From NCBI RefSeq assembly GCF_020164435.1, contig NZ_JAIUDQ010000004.1, positions 124,001-188,000 on the forward strand: a stretch of DNA of 64,000 nt, written 5' to 3'. This document shows positions 1-10,118 of this stretch, in pieces. Source of the DNA: Phyllobacterium lublinensis. Lineage in GTDB: Bacteria > Pseudomonadota > Alphaproteobacteria > Rhizobiales > Rhizobiaceae. The notes under the pieces were generated by a model. That model was not told the DNA's origin. It worked only from the letters and a program-made list of their open reading frames with translations, and ran no database searches. How positions within the stretch are numbered: position 1 is the first letter of the stretch; every line of letters starts with the position of its first letter. The position numbers and the translations under genes are program-made.

Positions 1-482
1 CCTATCGGGAAAGGCGTAAACATCCGCATGGCGTTCTGCAGCATTTCCGTGTTGCGACGAACCTGTTCCTCGACCAGCTTGAGCGGGGCACTGACATTGA
101 TCATGTCGATTGGCGTTTTACCAAAGGCCGCCGTCAGCTGTTCACGCATCCGTTCCTGTTCTTTCGCAAATGCTGACATGGATTGTTCGAGAAAGGCCGG
201 AAGCACAACCTGCATCTGGTCGCCATAATAGGCGATCAACTGGCGCAGAAACGGGATGGGGAGCATGTTCTGGCCATCCTTGTTCTCCAGTTCAAAAATG
301 ATCTGTGTCAGAACGGAATGGGTGATATCCTCGCCGGTCTTTGCGTCCTGTACCGTAAAATCCTCATTCCGCTTCACCATGTCGGCTAAATCTTCAAGCG
401 TGACGTAGGTGCTGGTCCCAGTGTTGTAGAGACGTCGATTGGCATACTTCTTGATGACGATGTCGCCAGTTTTACTTGCCAT
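1..482 (-). CDS. phaR: Polyhydroxyalkanoate synthesis repressor PhaR (3' end cut by window)
   Basis: Reading the minus strand from an ATG at 482 gives an open frame of about 160 codons that runs off the left edge. It begins MASKTGDIVIKKYANRRLYN, the conserved N-terminal DNA-binding domain of PhaR. It continues with STYVTLEDLADMV and the GQNMLPIPFLRQLI segment of the PHB-accumulation regulatory domain. PhaR senses nascent PHB granules and represses phasin, phaR and pha genes. A GGGAG Shine-Dalgarno lies just before the ATG. The gene is divergent from phaA, the usual alphaproteobacterial arrangement. Only the C-terminal part is missing. Confidence 0.93.
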   Translation of the reverse strand, partial: MASKTGDIVIKKYANRRLYNTGTSTYVTLEDLADMVKRNEDFTVQDAKTGEDITHSVLTQIIFELENKDGQNMLPIPFLRQLIAYYGDQMQVVLPAFLEQSMSAFAKEQERMREQLTAAFGKTPIDMINVSAPLKLVEEQVRRNTEMLQNAMRMFTPFPI

Positions 483-577
483 TGCTCACTCCCAACTCGT
501 ACCCATTATCGAATTTGCGTGCCGGCTTACGGATAGAGATCGGAGGATAGGGGCAAAGCGGCGCAATTCAAAGCGAA

Positions 578-1924
<1,347 letters not shown>

Positions 1925-2039
1925 TAATTGCTGGCCGGTGCAGTTTGGCTGTACCGGCCTTCGAATAATCTGCAATCGCACTGTTTGTTTCTTTTATCAC
2001 CATGCTTCGTTTGAGAAATCCGTTTAAGGGAGGGCAACA

Positions 2040-2765
2040 ATGACAAAAACGGCAATCGTAACAGGAGGAACACGCGGGATTGGCGCCGCGATCAGCGTGG
2101 CTCTGAAAGCGGCTGGTTACAGTGTTGCGGCGAATTATGCCGGCAATGATGAAGCAGCGAGAAAATTCAGCGAGGAAACGGGCATTGCAGCCTATAAATG
2201 GGATGTATCGAATTACGAGGAATGCGCTGCGGGTATCGCCAAGGTCGAGGCCGATCTTGGACCTGTGGCGGTGCTGGTCAACAATGCCGGCATTACGCGT
2301 GACGCGATGTTCCACAAGATGACCCCTGGTCAATGGGGTGAGGTGATCAACACCAATCTCACCGGCCTTTTCAACATGACACATCCCGTATGGGGTGGGA
2401 TGCGCGACCGCAAATTTGGTCGCGTGATCAACATTTCGTCGATCAACGGCCAGAAGGGACAGGCAGGACAGGCCAATTATTCCGCAGCGAAGGCAGGTGA
2501 TATTGGTTTCACCAAGGCCCTCGCACAGGAAGGCGCGCGCGCCGGTATCACTGTCAACGCAATCTGCCCCGGCTACATCGGAACCGAAATGGTTCGGGCA
2601 ATTGACGAGAAAGTGCTCAATGAGCGGATCATTCCGCAGATACCGGTCGGACGGCTCGGCGAGCCGGAAGAAGTTGCGCGTTGCGTAGTATTTTTGGCCT
2701 CCGATGATGCGGGATTCATCACCGGCTCGACGTTGTCCGCAAATGGCGGACAGTACTTCAGCTGA
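2040..2765 (+). CDS. phaB: Acetoacetyl-CoA reductase PhaB
   Basis: NADPH-dependent SDR enzyme that reduces acetoacetyl-CoA to (R)-3-hydroxybutyryl-CoA for PHB polymerisation. The 241-aa protein has the Rossmann motif TGGTRGIG (residues 8-15), the NNAG motif (81-84), and the catalytic Ser134, Tyr147 and Lys151 in NISS and YSAAK. A GGGAGGG Shine-Dalgarno precedes the ATG. It lies downstream of phaA and is followed by a strong terminator. The PHB synthase phaC is not in this window. Confidence 0.96.
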   Translation: MTKTAIVTGGTRGIGAAISVALKAAGYSVAANYAGNDEAARKFSEETGIAAYKWDVSNYEECAAGIAKVEADLGPVAVLVNNAGITRDAMFHKMTPGQWGEVINTNLTGLFNMTHPVWGGMRDRKFGRVINISSINGQKGQAGQANYSAAKAGDIGFTKALAQEGARAGITVNAICPGYIGTEMVRAIDEKVLNERIIPQIPVGRLGEPEEVARCVVFLASDDAGFITGSTLSANGGQYFS

Positions 2766-2792
2766 TTGAGTCAGATCTGCACCAACCATAAC

Positions 2793-2824
2793 ACGCCGCG
2801 CGTCGAACGATGCGCGGCGTTTTG
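2793..2824 (+). terminator. Intrinsic terminator of phaAB
   Basis: A 9-bp GC-rich stem (ACGCCGCGC pairing with GCGCGGCGT) with a 10-nt loop is followed by TTTTG, 28 bp after the phaB stop. Confidence 0.85.
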
Positions 2825-3384
2825 TCAGTGAAGTTCTGAAAACCATTTTCCGGCAAGCCTGGAACGCCTGCATTAGGGATCGCTTGGCTGCTTGCCATGA
2901 ACAAAACATGAAAACTCGTGAACGCTGGTATTTACCTCGTTGTTGCACCAGAATTATCAAAATTGTCGAATAACCTGCGGCCAAGAAGTCCTCGGGAGCC
3001 ACTAACTATAAGAAATCATTCTGCTTTGGCCTTTCAGGTAGTGAGTTGCAGATCCTGGATCAAACCATCAGAGCATGGAAATTTCGGGAATCGGCTGGTT
3101 GAAACGCGTCTGATAGCGATTCAGCATGTAGTGCGAGTAAAGTAGGTAAAAACTATATGTGGCAGTGAACAAATCAGGAATCTCATCCTAGAGCTGATTC
3201 GTAGCCGGTTCGTTCTTCTCGCGTTCTATTTCGTGGTGGAACACTCCGTGAATCGGTAAATGATTGTTAATCTGAATAGCCCCGCATACTTTCTGTCGGA
3301 CGCTGAAAATGCTACGCGGAATGTATGCCCGGCTCGTCTGATAAATTCGTTCACGTTGTCGCGCCGGTATTGGAATGTAATTTT
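2825..3384. other. Gene-free spacer before the helicase
   Basis: About 560 bases of noticeably more AT-rich DNA. Short open frames exist (for example 2918-3145, plus strand), but none has a ribosome-binding site or family features. It presumably holds the helicase promoter. No RNA gene or repeat was recognised. Confidence 0.5.
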
Positions 3385-6300
3385 ATGAACCTTATGCCCA
3401 CCCCCGAACTGCCTCTCGTCCTAACGGGTCGCGATGTAACAGCCGTCTTGGGACCGACCAATACGGGGAAAACGCATCTCGCCATCGAGCGGATGCTGGC
3501 CCACAACACTGGCATGATCGGCTTGCCGCTTCGTCTTCTTGCCCGCGAGGTCTATAACCGCGTTGCGGAGCGGGTGGGGACGTCGAATGTCGCGCTGATC
3601 ACAGGTGAGGAAAAGATCAATCCTCCAGGTGCGCGGTATGCTGTCTGTACGGTGGAGGCCATGCCTCGCCAGACCGATATGGATTTTGTTGCCATTGACG
3701 AAGTTCAGCTTGCCAATGATCTTGAGCGCGGCCACATCTTCACGGACCGAATACTGCATCTGCGCGGGCGCCAGGAGACATTGTTGCTCGGCGCCGCAAC
3801 GATACGGGGAATTCTGGAAAAGCTGTTGCGCGGAATTTCTGTCGTCACGCGTCCCCGCCTGTCCAACCTCACCTATGCCGGATCGAAGAAAATCACCCGG
3901 CTGCCGCCGCGCACCGCGATCGTCGCCTTTGCCGCCGAAGAGGTCTACGCAATCGCCGAGCTAATCCGGCGGCAGAATGGGGGAGCAGCCGTGGTCATGG
4001 GCGCGCTGAGCCCGCGAACACGCAACGCACAAGTCGATCTCTATCAGTCGGGCGACGTGGATTATCTTGTCGCGACGGACGCCATCGGCATGGGTCTCAA
4101 CCTCGACGTTGACCATGTCGCCTTTGCGCAGGATCGGAAGTTTGACGGTTATCAGTTCCGCGATCTGTCGCCAGCGGAGATCGGCCAGATCGCCGGTCGG
4201 GCCGGCAGACATTTGCGCGATGGCACGTTCGGCGTGACGGGGCAGGTAGCGGGGTTCTCCGATGAGCTGATAAGCAGGGTCGAGTCTCATGCCTTCGATT
4301 CAGTCAAGATATTGCAATGGCGGACTGCGCGGTTCGACTATTCGAGCATCGACGCTCTGAAGCGCTCAATCGATACGCCTGCTCCGGTCGAGGGATTGAC
4401 CAGGGCATTGCCCGCGGTCGATCAGCAGGCCCTGGAGTTTCTCTCCCGTGATCCTGATGTGGCGCCACTTGCCAATACCCCGGAGCGTGTGGCTTTGCTG
4501 TGGGATACCTGCGCGTTGCCCGATTACCGCAAGATTGCGCCGGCACAGCATGCGGATATCATCGCTTCGATCTATACAGATCTTGCTGAATCGGGACATG
4601 TGAACGAAAACTACATGGCTGAAGAGGTGCGCCGGGCCGATTCCACCGATGGTGATATTGATGCGCTGTCGCGGCGCATTGCCCAGATCAGAACATGGAC
4701 TTTTGTGTCTCATCGGCCCGGTTGGCTGGCAGATCAGGCACATTGGCAAGAAAAGACGCGTGAAATAGAGGACAGATTATCAGATGCACTGCATGAACGG
4801 TTGACGAAACGCTTCGTAGACCGCAGGACAAGCGTGCTTATGAGGCGCCTGAGAGAGAATACAATGCTAGAAGCCGAAATTAGCCCTGCCGGGGACGTTG
4901 TTGTCGAAGGGCATCATGTTGGACGTTTGGATGGATTCCGTTTCACAACGGATGCCCAAGTTGATGGGACGGATGCGAAAGCGATCAGAGCTGCCGCACA
5001 AAAAGCCCTTGGCGTGGAATTTGAAAGCCGGGCGACGCGCTTTGACGCGTCGGCAAATGGCGATTTCGCCCTGGGCTCCGATGGGACCTTGCGCTGGATT
5101 GGCGCTCCGGTGGCCACGGTGGTGTCTGGCGAGCAGGCGCTCAAGCCGCGCGCAGTGCTACTCGCCGATGAGCAGCTGACAGGACCCGCCCGCGACAAAG
5201 TCGCCGCTCGAGTTGATCGGTTCCTGGCCCATCACATCGAAACGGTTCTGAAGCCGCTTGTCGACCTTGCCAATGCCGATGCGCTTGTTGGTATTACCAA
5301 GGGCCTGGCTTTTCAGCTTGTCGAAAATTTTGGCGTCCTGCAGAGACGTGACGTTGCGGAAGATGTCCGCGGCCTCGATCAGGACTCCCGCGCTGCCCTG
5401 CGCCGCCTTGGCGTTCGGTTCGGAGCCTATCATGTGTTCCTGCCCGCATTGCTGAAACCGGCTCCGGCCGGGCTTCTGACACTGTTGTGGGCTCTCAGGG
5501 AAGATGCGAAGGATCGGCCTGGGTACGGGGATGTGGTGCAGGTTCTGTCCGCTGGTCGTACTTCGGTCGTAACCGATCCAAGCTTTGATCCTGCCTTCTA
5601 CCGACTGGCGGGCTATCGTCTGCTCGGACGTCGCGCAGTCCGTATTGATATTCTCGAACGTCTCGCCGATCTCATCCGGCCTGCGCTGGGTTGGAAGCCG
5701 GGCACGGGCACCCGCCCGGATGGAGCCTATGACGGTACGCGCTTCGTTGTTACGCCGTCGATGATGTCAATTCTCGGCGCAACCGCTGATGACATGGAAG
5801 AGATACTAAAGAGCCTTGGCTATCGTCCCGAAGCGGTCGATGCCGCGATCGTCGCTGCAAAAACAGTCGAGCTCGATGCCGCCTCGGCACCGACTGTTCA
5901 GACGGATAGTGGCGAGGCTGTCGCTGTGGAGGGTGAAACGCCAGCTCCAGCAGTCACCACAGAGACCAATGTTGAAGCCCAATCCGAGCTTGATGCTTCG
6001 GCCGAGGAACCAGCTATCGTTGCCCCCGTCGTCATTGAGGACGCGCCAAAGCCGATTCTCCTTTGGCGGCAAGCTCGTTTCGAAGGCCGGAACAATCGTG
6101 GCAGTCAGGAAAAACGCGATCATCAAAGGAGCGGCCAGCGCAACAGCCAAGCCGTTGGCGAGCAGCGTTCCGAGCGAAACAGCGAACAGCAGAACGAACG
6201 TGGTGAACGCAAGCAGCACTTCCGGTCCAAAGGCAAACCGGGTGGAAACGAACGGCCCAAGCAGGAGGGTGGAAAGCCGGCAGGCAAACCGCAGAATCAT

Positions 6301-6396
6301 GCGAAGCGTCCGGAGCGGGAAGAACGACCGGTCAAGATCGACATGGACTCGCCCTTCGCCAAGCTGTTGGCTCTCAAAGAGCAGATGAAGAAATAG
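3385..6396 (+). CDS. Suv3-like DExH-box RNA helicase with long basic C-terminal tail
   Basis: Superfamily 2 helicase of the alphaproteobacterial/mitochondrial Suv3 type, probably acting in RNA turnover. Motif I GPTNTGKT is at residues 23-30, motif II DEVQ at 105-108, motif V VATDAIGMGLNLD at 229-241 and motif VI QIAGRAGR at 268-275. With the ATG at 3385 the protein is 1003 aa; an in-frame ATG at 3325 and another at 3394 are alternatives, and no clear Shine-Dalgarno decides. The last roughly 160 residues are low complexity: an acidic/Ala-rich linker, then a stretch rich in Arg, Gln, Asn, Lys and Gly that resembles RNA-binding tails. The S4-domain gene follows after 18 bp, suggesting co-transcription. 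Confidence 0.88.
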   Translation: MNLMPTPELPLVLTGRDVTAVLGPTNTGKTHLAIERMLAHNTGMIGLPLRLLAREVYNRVAERVGTSNVALITGEEKINPPGARYAVCTVEAMPRQTDMDFVAIDEVQLANDLERGHIFTDRILHLRGRQETLLLGAATIRGILEKLLRGISVVTRPRLSNLTYAGSKKITRLPPRTAIVAFAAEEVYAIAELIRRQNGGAAVVMGALSPRTRNAQVDLYQSGDVDYLVATDAIGMGLNLDVDHVAFAQDRKFDGYQFRDLSPAEIGQIAGRAGRHLRDGTFGVTGQVAGFSDELISRVESHAFDSVKILQWRTARFDYSSIDALKRSIDTPAPVEGLTRALPAVDQQALEFLSRDPDVAPLANTPERVALLWDTCALPDYRKIAPAQHADIIASIYTDLAESGHVNENYMAEEVRRADSTDGDIDALSRRIAQIRTWTFVSHRPGWLADQAHWQEKTREIEDRLSDALHERLTKRFVDRRTSVLMRRLRENTMLEAEISPAGDVVVEGHHVGRLDGFRFTTDAQVDGTDAKAIRAAAQKALGVEFESRATRFDASANGDFALGSDGTLRWIGAPVATVVSGEQALKPRAVLLADEQLTGPARDKVAARVDRFLAHHIETVLKPLVDLANADALVGITKGLAFQLVENFGVLQRRDVAEDVRGLDQDSRAALRRLGVRFGAYHVFLPALLKPAPAGLLTLLWALREDAKDRPGYGDVVQVLSAGRTSVVTDPSFDPAFYRLAGYRLLGRRAVRIDILERLADLIRPALGWKPGTGTRPDGAYDGTRFVVTPSMMSILGATADDMEEILKSLGYRPEAVDAAIVAAKTVELDAASAPTVQTDSGEAVAVEGETPAPAVTTETNVEAQSELDASAEEPAIVAPVVIEDAPKPILLWRQARFEGRNNRGSQEKRDHQRSGQRNSQAVGEQRSERNSEQQNERGERKQHFRSKGKPGGNERPKQEGGKPAGKPQNHAKRPEREERPVKIDMDSPFAKLLALKEQMKK

Positions 6397-6414
6397 GGAC
6401 ACGGAATCGTCTGG

Positions 6415-6816
6415 ATGACCGCAGAAGGCAAGCAGCGCATCGACAAATGGCTGTTCTTCGCGCGCGTGGTCAAATCCCGTTCCCTGGCCGCCAAGCTCGT
6501 TTCAGGCGGAAGCGTTCGAGTTAACAAGGACAAGATCGACCAGCCGTCACATGGGGTAAGGGCAGGTGATGTGCTGACGATTACGCTCGACCGGCGCATC
6601 CTGGTTTACAAGATTCTCTCCGGCGGCACTCGCCGGGGCCCGGCCGACGAAGCAAGAACGCTCTACGAGGATTTGTCTCCGCCCTTGCCGGCGAAAGATG
6701 GAATGAGTCGTTTGGACGGATTGCCCATGCGTGATGCCGGGAGCGGCCGCCCAACCAAACGCGACCGGCGTCAGGTCGACAGGCTGATGCTGGGAAATGA
6801 CGAGGACCCCGAATAA
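6415..6816 (+). CDS. S4-domain RNA-binding protein (Hsp15-like)
   Basis: A 133-aa protein starting MTAEGKQRIDKWLFFARVVK, the N-terminal S4 fold (residues 8-70) of the heat-shock Hsp15/HslR family. That family binds rRNA on stalled or free 50S subunits. The VSGGSVRVNKDKIDQPS segment is the typical S4 core. The C-terminal third is charged and Arg-rich, ending DRRQVDRLMLGNDEDPE. It starts 18 bp after the helicase stop, so both are likely on one RNA-metabolism transcript. The exact substrate is inferred from the family. Confidence 0.85.
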   Translation: MTAEGKQRIDKWLFFARVVKSRSLAAKLVSGGSVRVNKDKIDQPSHGVRAGDVLTITLDRRILVYKILSGGTRRGPADEARTLYEDLSPPLPAKDGMSRLDGLPMRDAGSGRPTKRDRRQVDRLMLGNDEDPE

Positions 6817-7141
6817 TTTTCGAACTTTGCTTCTTCCTCTATCTGCTTGCTTTCGCCGAAATAATCTCCAGGATTCAATCAGAAGGATAGAATAATATTC
6901 TACTAGATACGCTGTCTGTGGATGCCCGTTGCTTGTTGCTTGAGCATCGCAGTGCGATGAATGGCGCCGTGAGTACTTGGGTAATGGCCGGAAACCGGGT
7001 GAAGAGGCAAATTTTGCCGTCCGGACAGTTGGTGGGCCGCGTTCTGGTGCCGCAGCTTTATTCTTCCCTCTTGTCAGCCCGGCGTCAAATCGTTACCTGA
7101 TCCGCTGAGACGCTGATTATGGGGTCTTCAGGAGCCAGCAA
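6817..7141. other. Spacer between the S4-protein gene and fdxA
   Basis: No supported gene. It carries a perfect palindrome at 6888-6902 (listed separately) and presumably the fdxA promoter. A 60-codon open frame at 6918-7100 lacks a ribosome-binding site and family features. Confidence 0.5.
6888..6902. promoter_or_regulatory. Perfect palindrome, candidate iron-type (Irr/Fur-family) operator
   Basis: TAGAATAATATTCTA is a perfect 7-1-7 palindrome about 240 bp upstream of fdxA. It resembles the Rhizobiales ICE box (TTTAGAA-N3-TTCTAAA) bound by Irr, but the centre between TAGAA and TTCTA is 5 nt rather than 3. The assignment is therefore tentative. Confidence 0.3.
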
Positions 7142-7480
7142 ATGACCTATGTTGTGACCGACAATTGCATCCGCTGCAAATATATGGATTGCGTTGAGGT
7201 CTGTCCCGTCGACTGTTTTTACGAAGGTGAAAACATGCTCGTCATCCACCCGGATGAATGCATCGACTGTGGTGTTTGTGAACCTGAGTGCCCGGCTGAA
7301 GCCATCAAGCCGGATACCGAGCCGGGTCTGGATAGCTGGCTGCAGATCAACGCGGAATATGCCGATAAGTGGCCCAACATATCCGCGAAGCGGGATGCGC
7401 CTGCCGACGCCAAGGAGATGGACGGTGTCGAAGGAAAGTTTGAGAAGTTCTTTTCACCGGAGCCCGGCGAGGGCGACTGA
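7142..7480 (+). CDS. fdxA: Seven-iron ferredoxin FdxA ([3Fe-4S][4Fe-4S])
   Basis: Small cytoplasmic electron carrier, 112 aa, beginning [20 protein letters not shown]. By comparison with Azotobacter ferredoxin I, Cys9, Cys17 and Cys50 ligate the 3Fe-4S cluster. Cys21, Cys40, Cys43 and Cys46 ligate the 4Fe-4S cluster; Cys12 and Cys25 are extra. The C-terminal extension ([19 protein letters not shown]) is typical of the alphaproteobacterial FdxA group. AGGAG lies 8 bp before the ATG. It commonly sits next to carD in this order, as here. The redox partner cannot be told from the sequence. Confidence 0.93.
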   Translation: MTYVVTDNCIRCKYMDCVEVCPVDCFYEGENMLVIHPDECIDCGVCEPECPAEAIKPDTEPGLDSWLQINAEYADKWPNISAKRDAPADAKEMDGVEGKFEKFFSPEPGEGD

Positions 7481-7837
7481 ATTGTTCTTGGGATTCAACA
7501 TTGCGAGGACTGATTTGCCGTAATATGCAAGTCTTGTAATTCGACTATTTTTGAGCAAGTGCAGCAAAAAGTTGATTCTAATCACTTTTCGTGGTAGGCT
7601 CCGCCCATATGTTGATCATTGGACGTCAATTTCGTGGCGCTAAAGCATAAATCACCAATCGGCTAGATTTGTTCCGGACCTTTCAGTTCAGGGTATGGTT
7701 GTTTGTTTTTCCAGCCCACTGCGTCGTCCGGATTGCTTTTGCGTGAAAATATTGGCGGCCGACAAACCGGGACCCGGTTTCCAGTGATTGGTTTAGCCGG
7801 TGCGTTTTGCCGGGCGCAGCAAGGAGTAATTAAGCGC
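7481..7837. other. Spacer holding the carD promoter region
   Basis: No gene supported. An imperfect palindrome (AAAAGTTGATT / AATCACTTTT, about 7567-7590) lies in an AT-rich stretch roughly 250 bp before carD. It may be part of a promoter or operator. The carD frame is open back to 7703, but the ribosome-binding site places the start at 7838. Confidence 0.4.
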
Positions 7838-8440
7838 ATGACAGTAGTTCAGCAGAAAAAAACCGCCCAGCGTATTGGTTTCAAGACGGGTGAGTTTATC
7901 GTATATCCGGCACATGGCGTAGGCCAAATCGTCAATATTGAAGAACAGGAAGTTGCAGGTCACAAGCTGGAGCTGTTCGTTATTGATTTTCAGAAGGACA
8001 AGATGCGCTTGAAGGTCCCAGTAGCAAAGGCAACTGCTATTGGAATGCGTAAACTCTCCGAGACAGATTACGTTGATCGTGCATTGAAGGTGGTTCAGGG
8101 CCGCGCCCGAATCAAGCGCACCATGTGGTCGCGCCGTGCCCAGGAGTATGATGCAAAGATCAACTCAGGCGATCTTATCTCGATATCAGAAGTAGTTCGC
8201 GACCTTTTCCGTGCTGATAACCAGCCGGAACAGTCCTATTCGGAACGTCAGTTGTACGAAGCAGCACTCGATCGCATGGCGCGCGAGATTTCTGCCGTCA
8301 ACAAGATGTCTGAAACCGAAGCCGTGCGTCTGATTGAAGTCAACCTCGCGAAAGGGCCCAAGCGTGGTGCCAAGGCTGATGCCGACGCTGATGCCGATGC
8401 CGATGTAATCATTGAAGACGAGCGCGAAGAAGCCGCATAA
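7838..8440 (+). CDS. CarD-family transcriptional regulator (CdnL type)
   Basis: A 200-aa protein with the N-terminal RNA-polymerase-interaction domain (FKTGEFIVYPAHGVGQIVNI, roughly residues 12-70) and the helical C-terminal domain. CarD/CdnL proteins bind the RNAP beta subunit and stabilise open complexes at housekeeping promoters. The start is taken at 7838 because AAGGAG lies 11 bp upstream. The C terminus carries an acidic (DA)n repeat (DADADADADV) encoded by GCTGATGCCGA-type repeats, which could be length-variable. Downstream is a bidirectional terminator shared with the convergent M48 protease gene. Confidence 0.9.
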   Translation: MTVVQQKKTAQRIGFKTGEFIVYPAHGVGQIVNIEEQEVAGHKLELFVIDFQKDKMRLKVPVAKATAIGMRKLSETDYVDRALKVVQGRARIKRTMWSRRAQEYDAKINSGDLISISEVVRDLFRADNQPEQSYSERQLYEAALDRMAREISAVNKMSETEAVRLIEVNLAKGPKRGAKADADADADADVIIEDEREEAA

Positions 8441-8456
8441 GAACTGGCTCACCTGT

Positions 8457-8490
8457 AAAAAAAAAGCCCGGCATTTTGCCGGGCTTTTTT
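8457..8490. terminator. Bidirectional intrinsic terminator between carD and the M48 gene
   Basis: The stem GCCCGGCA / TGCCGGGC with a 3-nt loop is flanked by an A-run on the left and a T-run on the right. It can therefore stop both converging transcripts. It reaches the stop codon of the minus-strand protease. Confidence 0.9.
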
Positions 8491-10000
8491 ATTCGCTGAT
8501 CACTTTCACCTTGTCGCCGACCGAAACAGTACCGCCAGGTGGCAGGGCGTTGATCAGGCGGAAGAGGTCCAGTTTCCGTTCCGTTCCCATGATCTGGTTA
8601 GACAGGCTGGTCAGCGTGTCGCCAGGCTTGACGGTCACGACGCGTATGCGCAGCGGCTTGATACTGGCCTTCTCTTGTGCGGTCAGCAGCCGAAAGCTCT
8701 GGATCGCCATTTGCGAGGCCGGCGTCAGGGCGGTGCTGCCCGTTGGGGCAGCTGTGAGGAAACGGTAAATCCTGCTTCCGGCGTTGACCACAAAGATATC
8801 GAATTCCCAGCGGTCTGCTCTGGCCTTTGCGGTTGCAGCCGGCATGCCGTTGAAGGTCGTAGCCGTCACGCTCGCATTGTCGAGACCCGTCACCCAGCCG
8901 CTGCGCATGTAATCGGTCATGGACGGGTTTCCGGAAACCTGCGTCCCGTCAAAGCGGATCGCGACTTCGCCGGGACCAGTGGCCATTACCGCGTCGGCAC
9001 TGTTGTCGATGACAAAACCGTCGGGAACGGTGAAGCTCACGCCTAGCAGCGGGTGAACAAAGGTTCGGCCACGTACATAGCCTTCCTCGGGGGTATCGCC
9101 GTACAATATTCCGTCGATACCCTGCAGGAAGGAATCGCGGTCGGTCGTGCCTACGCCTGGCGCTCCAACACGGCGGGCATGCCCGCGCGCAAGTTCGATA
9201 CGTTGCGGCGCCGAAGGGTGACTTGCGAGGAAGTCGAGGCTCGCATCGGTTGCCCCTGAAACGCTGCGGAAATCGGCGTAGGATGCCATCGATTGCAGAA
9301 AACGCGCAGCAGCGAAGGGGTCATAGCCCGCTTCGCCTATCATCTTGATGCCGATCGCATCAGCCTGCAGTTCCTGGTTGCGTGAGAATTGCGCCATGCG
9401 CAGCTTGCCGCGGATCAGTGCCTCACGGCCCGCGCTATCATCCTGCAGGACTTCGGAGACGACGCGTCCCGCAATCTGGGCTTCCTGTTCCCGCTGCTGG
9501 CGCTCGATACCGTGGTTGGCGATGACGTGACCCATTTCGTGAGCGATGACCGCTGCAAGTTCGGCACTGTCATTGGCAAGGGCAAGCAGGCCGCGCGTCA
9601 CATAGAGATATCCGCCTGGCAGCGCAAAGGCATTGATATTGGGCGAGTTGAGAATGGTGATGCGGTAGGTATGCGTTGGATTGTCGGAGACAGTGGTGAG
9701 GTTGCCTACGACCTTCGCGACCATGCGCTCAAGCTTTGCATCCTTGTATTCTCCGCCGTAGGTAGCGAGAATGCGCGGGTGCTGTTCGGCACTCAGTTTC
9801 GCCAGCCGGTCATTCTTGCTGACATTATCGACAGTCACCGGGTTTGACGAAGGCCCCAGAGCGTCTTCCTTGCTGACGTTGAGCACCTGGCAACCGGACA
9901 AAAACGCGAGCAGCATTGTCGCCGACGCAAGATTCCTCGCGCGAGCGGCTGGATGAAACCATCCGTTGCTTGTGGGGGAATTTTGCGAAGCCAGAATCAT
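8489..10000 (-). CDS. M48-family metalloprotease lipoprotein with C-terminal LysM
   Basis: A 503-aa secreted zinc protease related to BepA/LoiP-type envelope quality-control enzymes. The N terminus has a lipobox-like LSGC (Cys37). The zinc motif HEMGH is at residues 154-158, and the downstream ligand motif QELQAD (Glu210) is present. Residues about 450-503 form a LysM-like domain (VVTVKPGDTLTSLSNQIMG), suggesting peptidoglycan anchoring. The ATG at 10000 has GAGG close upstream; an ATG at 9916 would also keep the lipobox. It faces carD across a shared terminator. Confidence 0.88.
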   Translation of the reverse strand: MILASQNSPTSNGWFHPAARARNLASATMLLAFLSGCQVLNVSKEDALGPSSNPVTVDNVSKNDRLAKLSAEQHPRILATYGGEYKDAKLERMVAKVVGNLTTVSDNPTHTYRITILNSPNINAFALPGGYLYVTRGLLALANDSAELAAVIAHEMGHVIANHGIERQQREQEAQIAGRVVSEVLQDDSAGREALIRGKLRMAQFSRNQELQADAIGIKMIGEAGYDPFAAARFLQSMASYADFRSVSGATDASLDFLASHPSAPQRIELARGHARRVGAPGVGTTDRDSFLQGIDGILYGDTPEEGYVRGRTFVHPLLGVSFTVPDGFVIDNSADAVMATGPGEVAIRFDGTQVSGNPSMTDYMRSGWVTGLDNASVTATTFNGMPAATAKARADRWEFDIFVVNAGSRIYRFLTAAPTGSTALTPASQMAIQSFRLLTAQEKASIKPLRIRVVTVKPGDTLTSLSNQIMGTERKLDLFRLINALPPGGTVSVGDKVKVISE

Positions 10001-10118
10001 GTCCTCGTTGTTGCCGCGTGCCAGCAGAGTCGTATGACTCTGTTCTTGCTAGCCCGGCAAACAGCCTTGAGCAAGAAATTCATTGTTTTCTTGAATGTGG
10101 CAAGTCGTCGAAAATATG

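Noticed and set aside
2918..3145. 75-codon ORF in the spacer before the helicase
   Set aside because: No ribosome-binding site, no helix or signal pattern, and composition unlike neighbouring genes.
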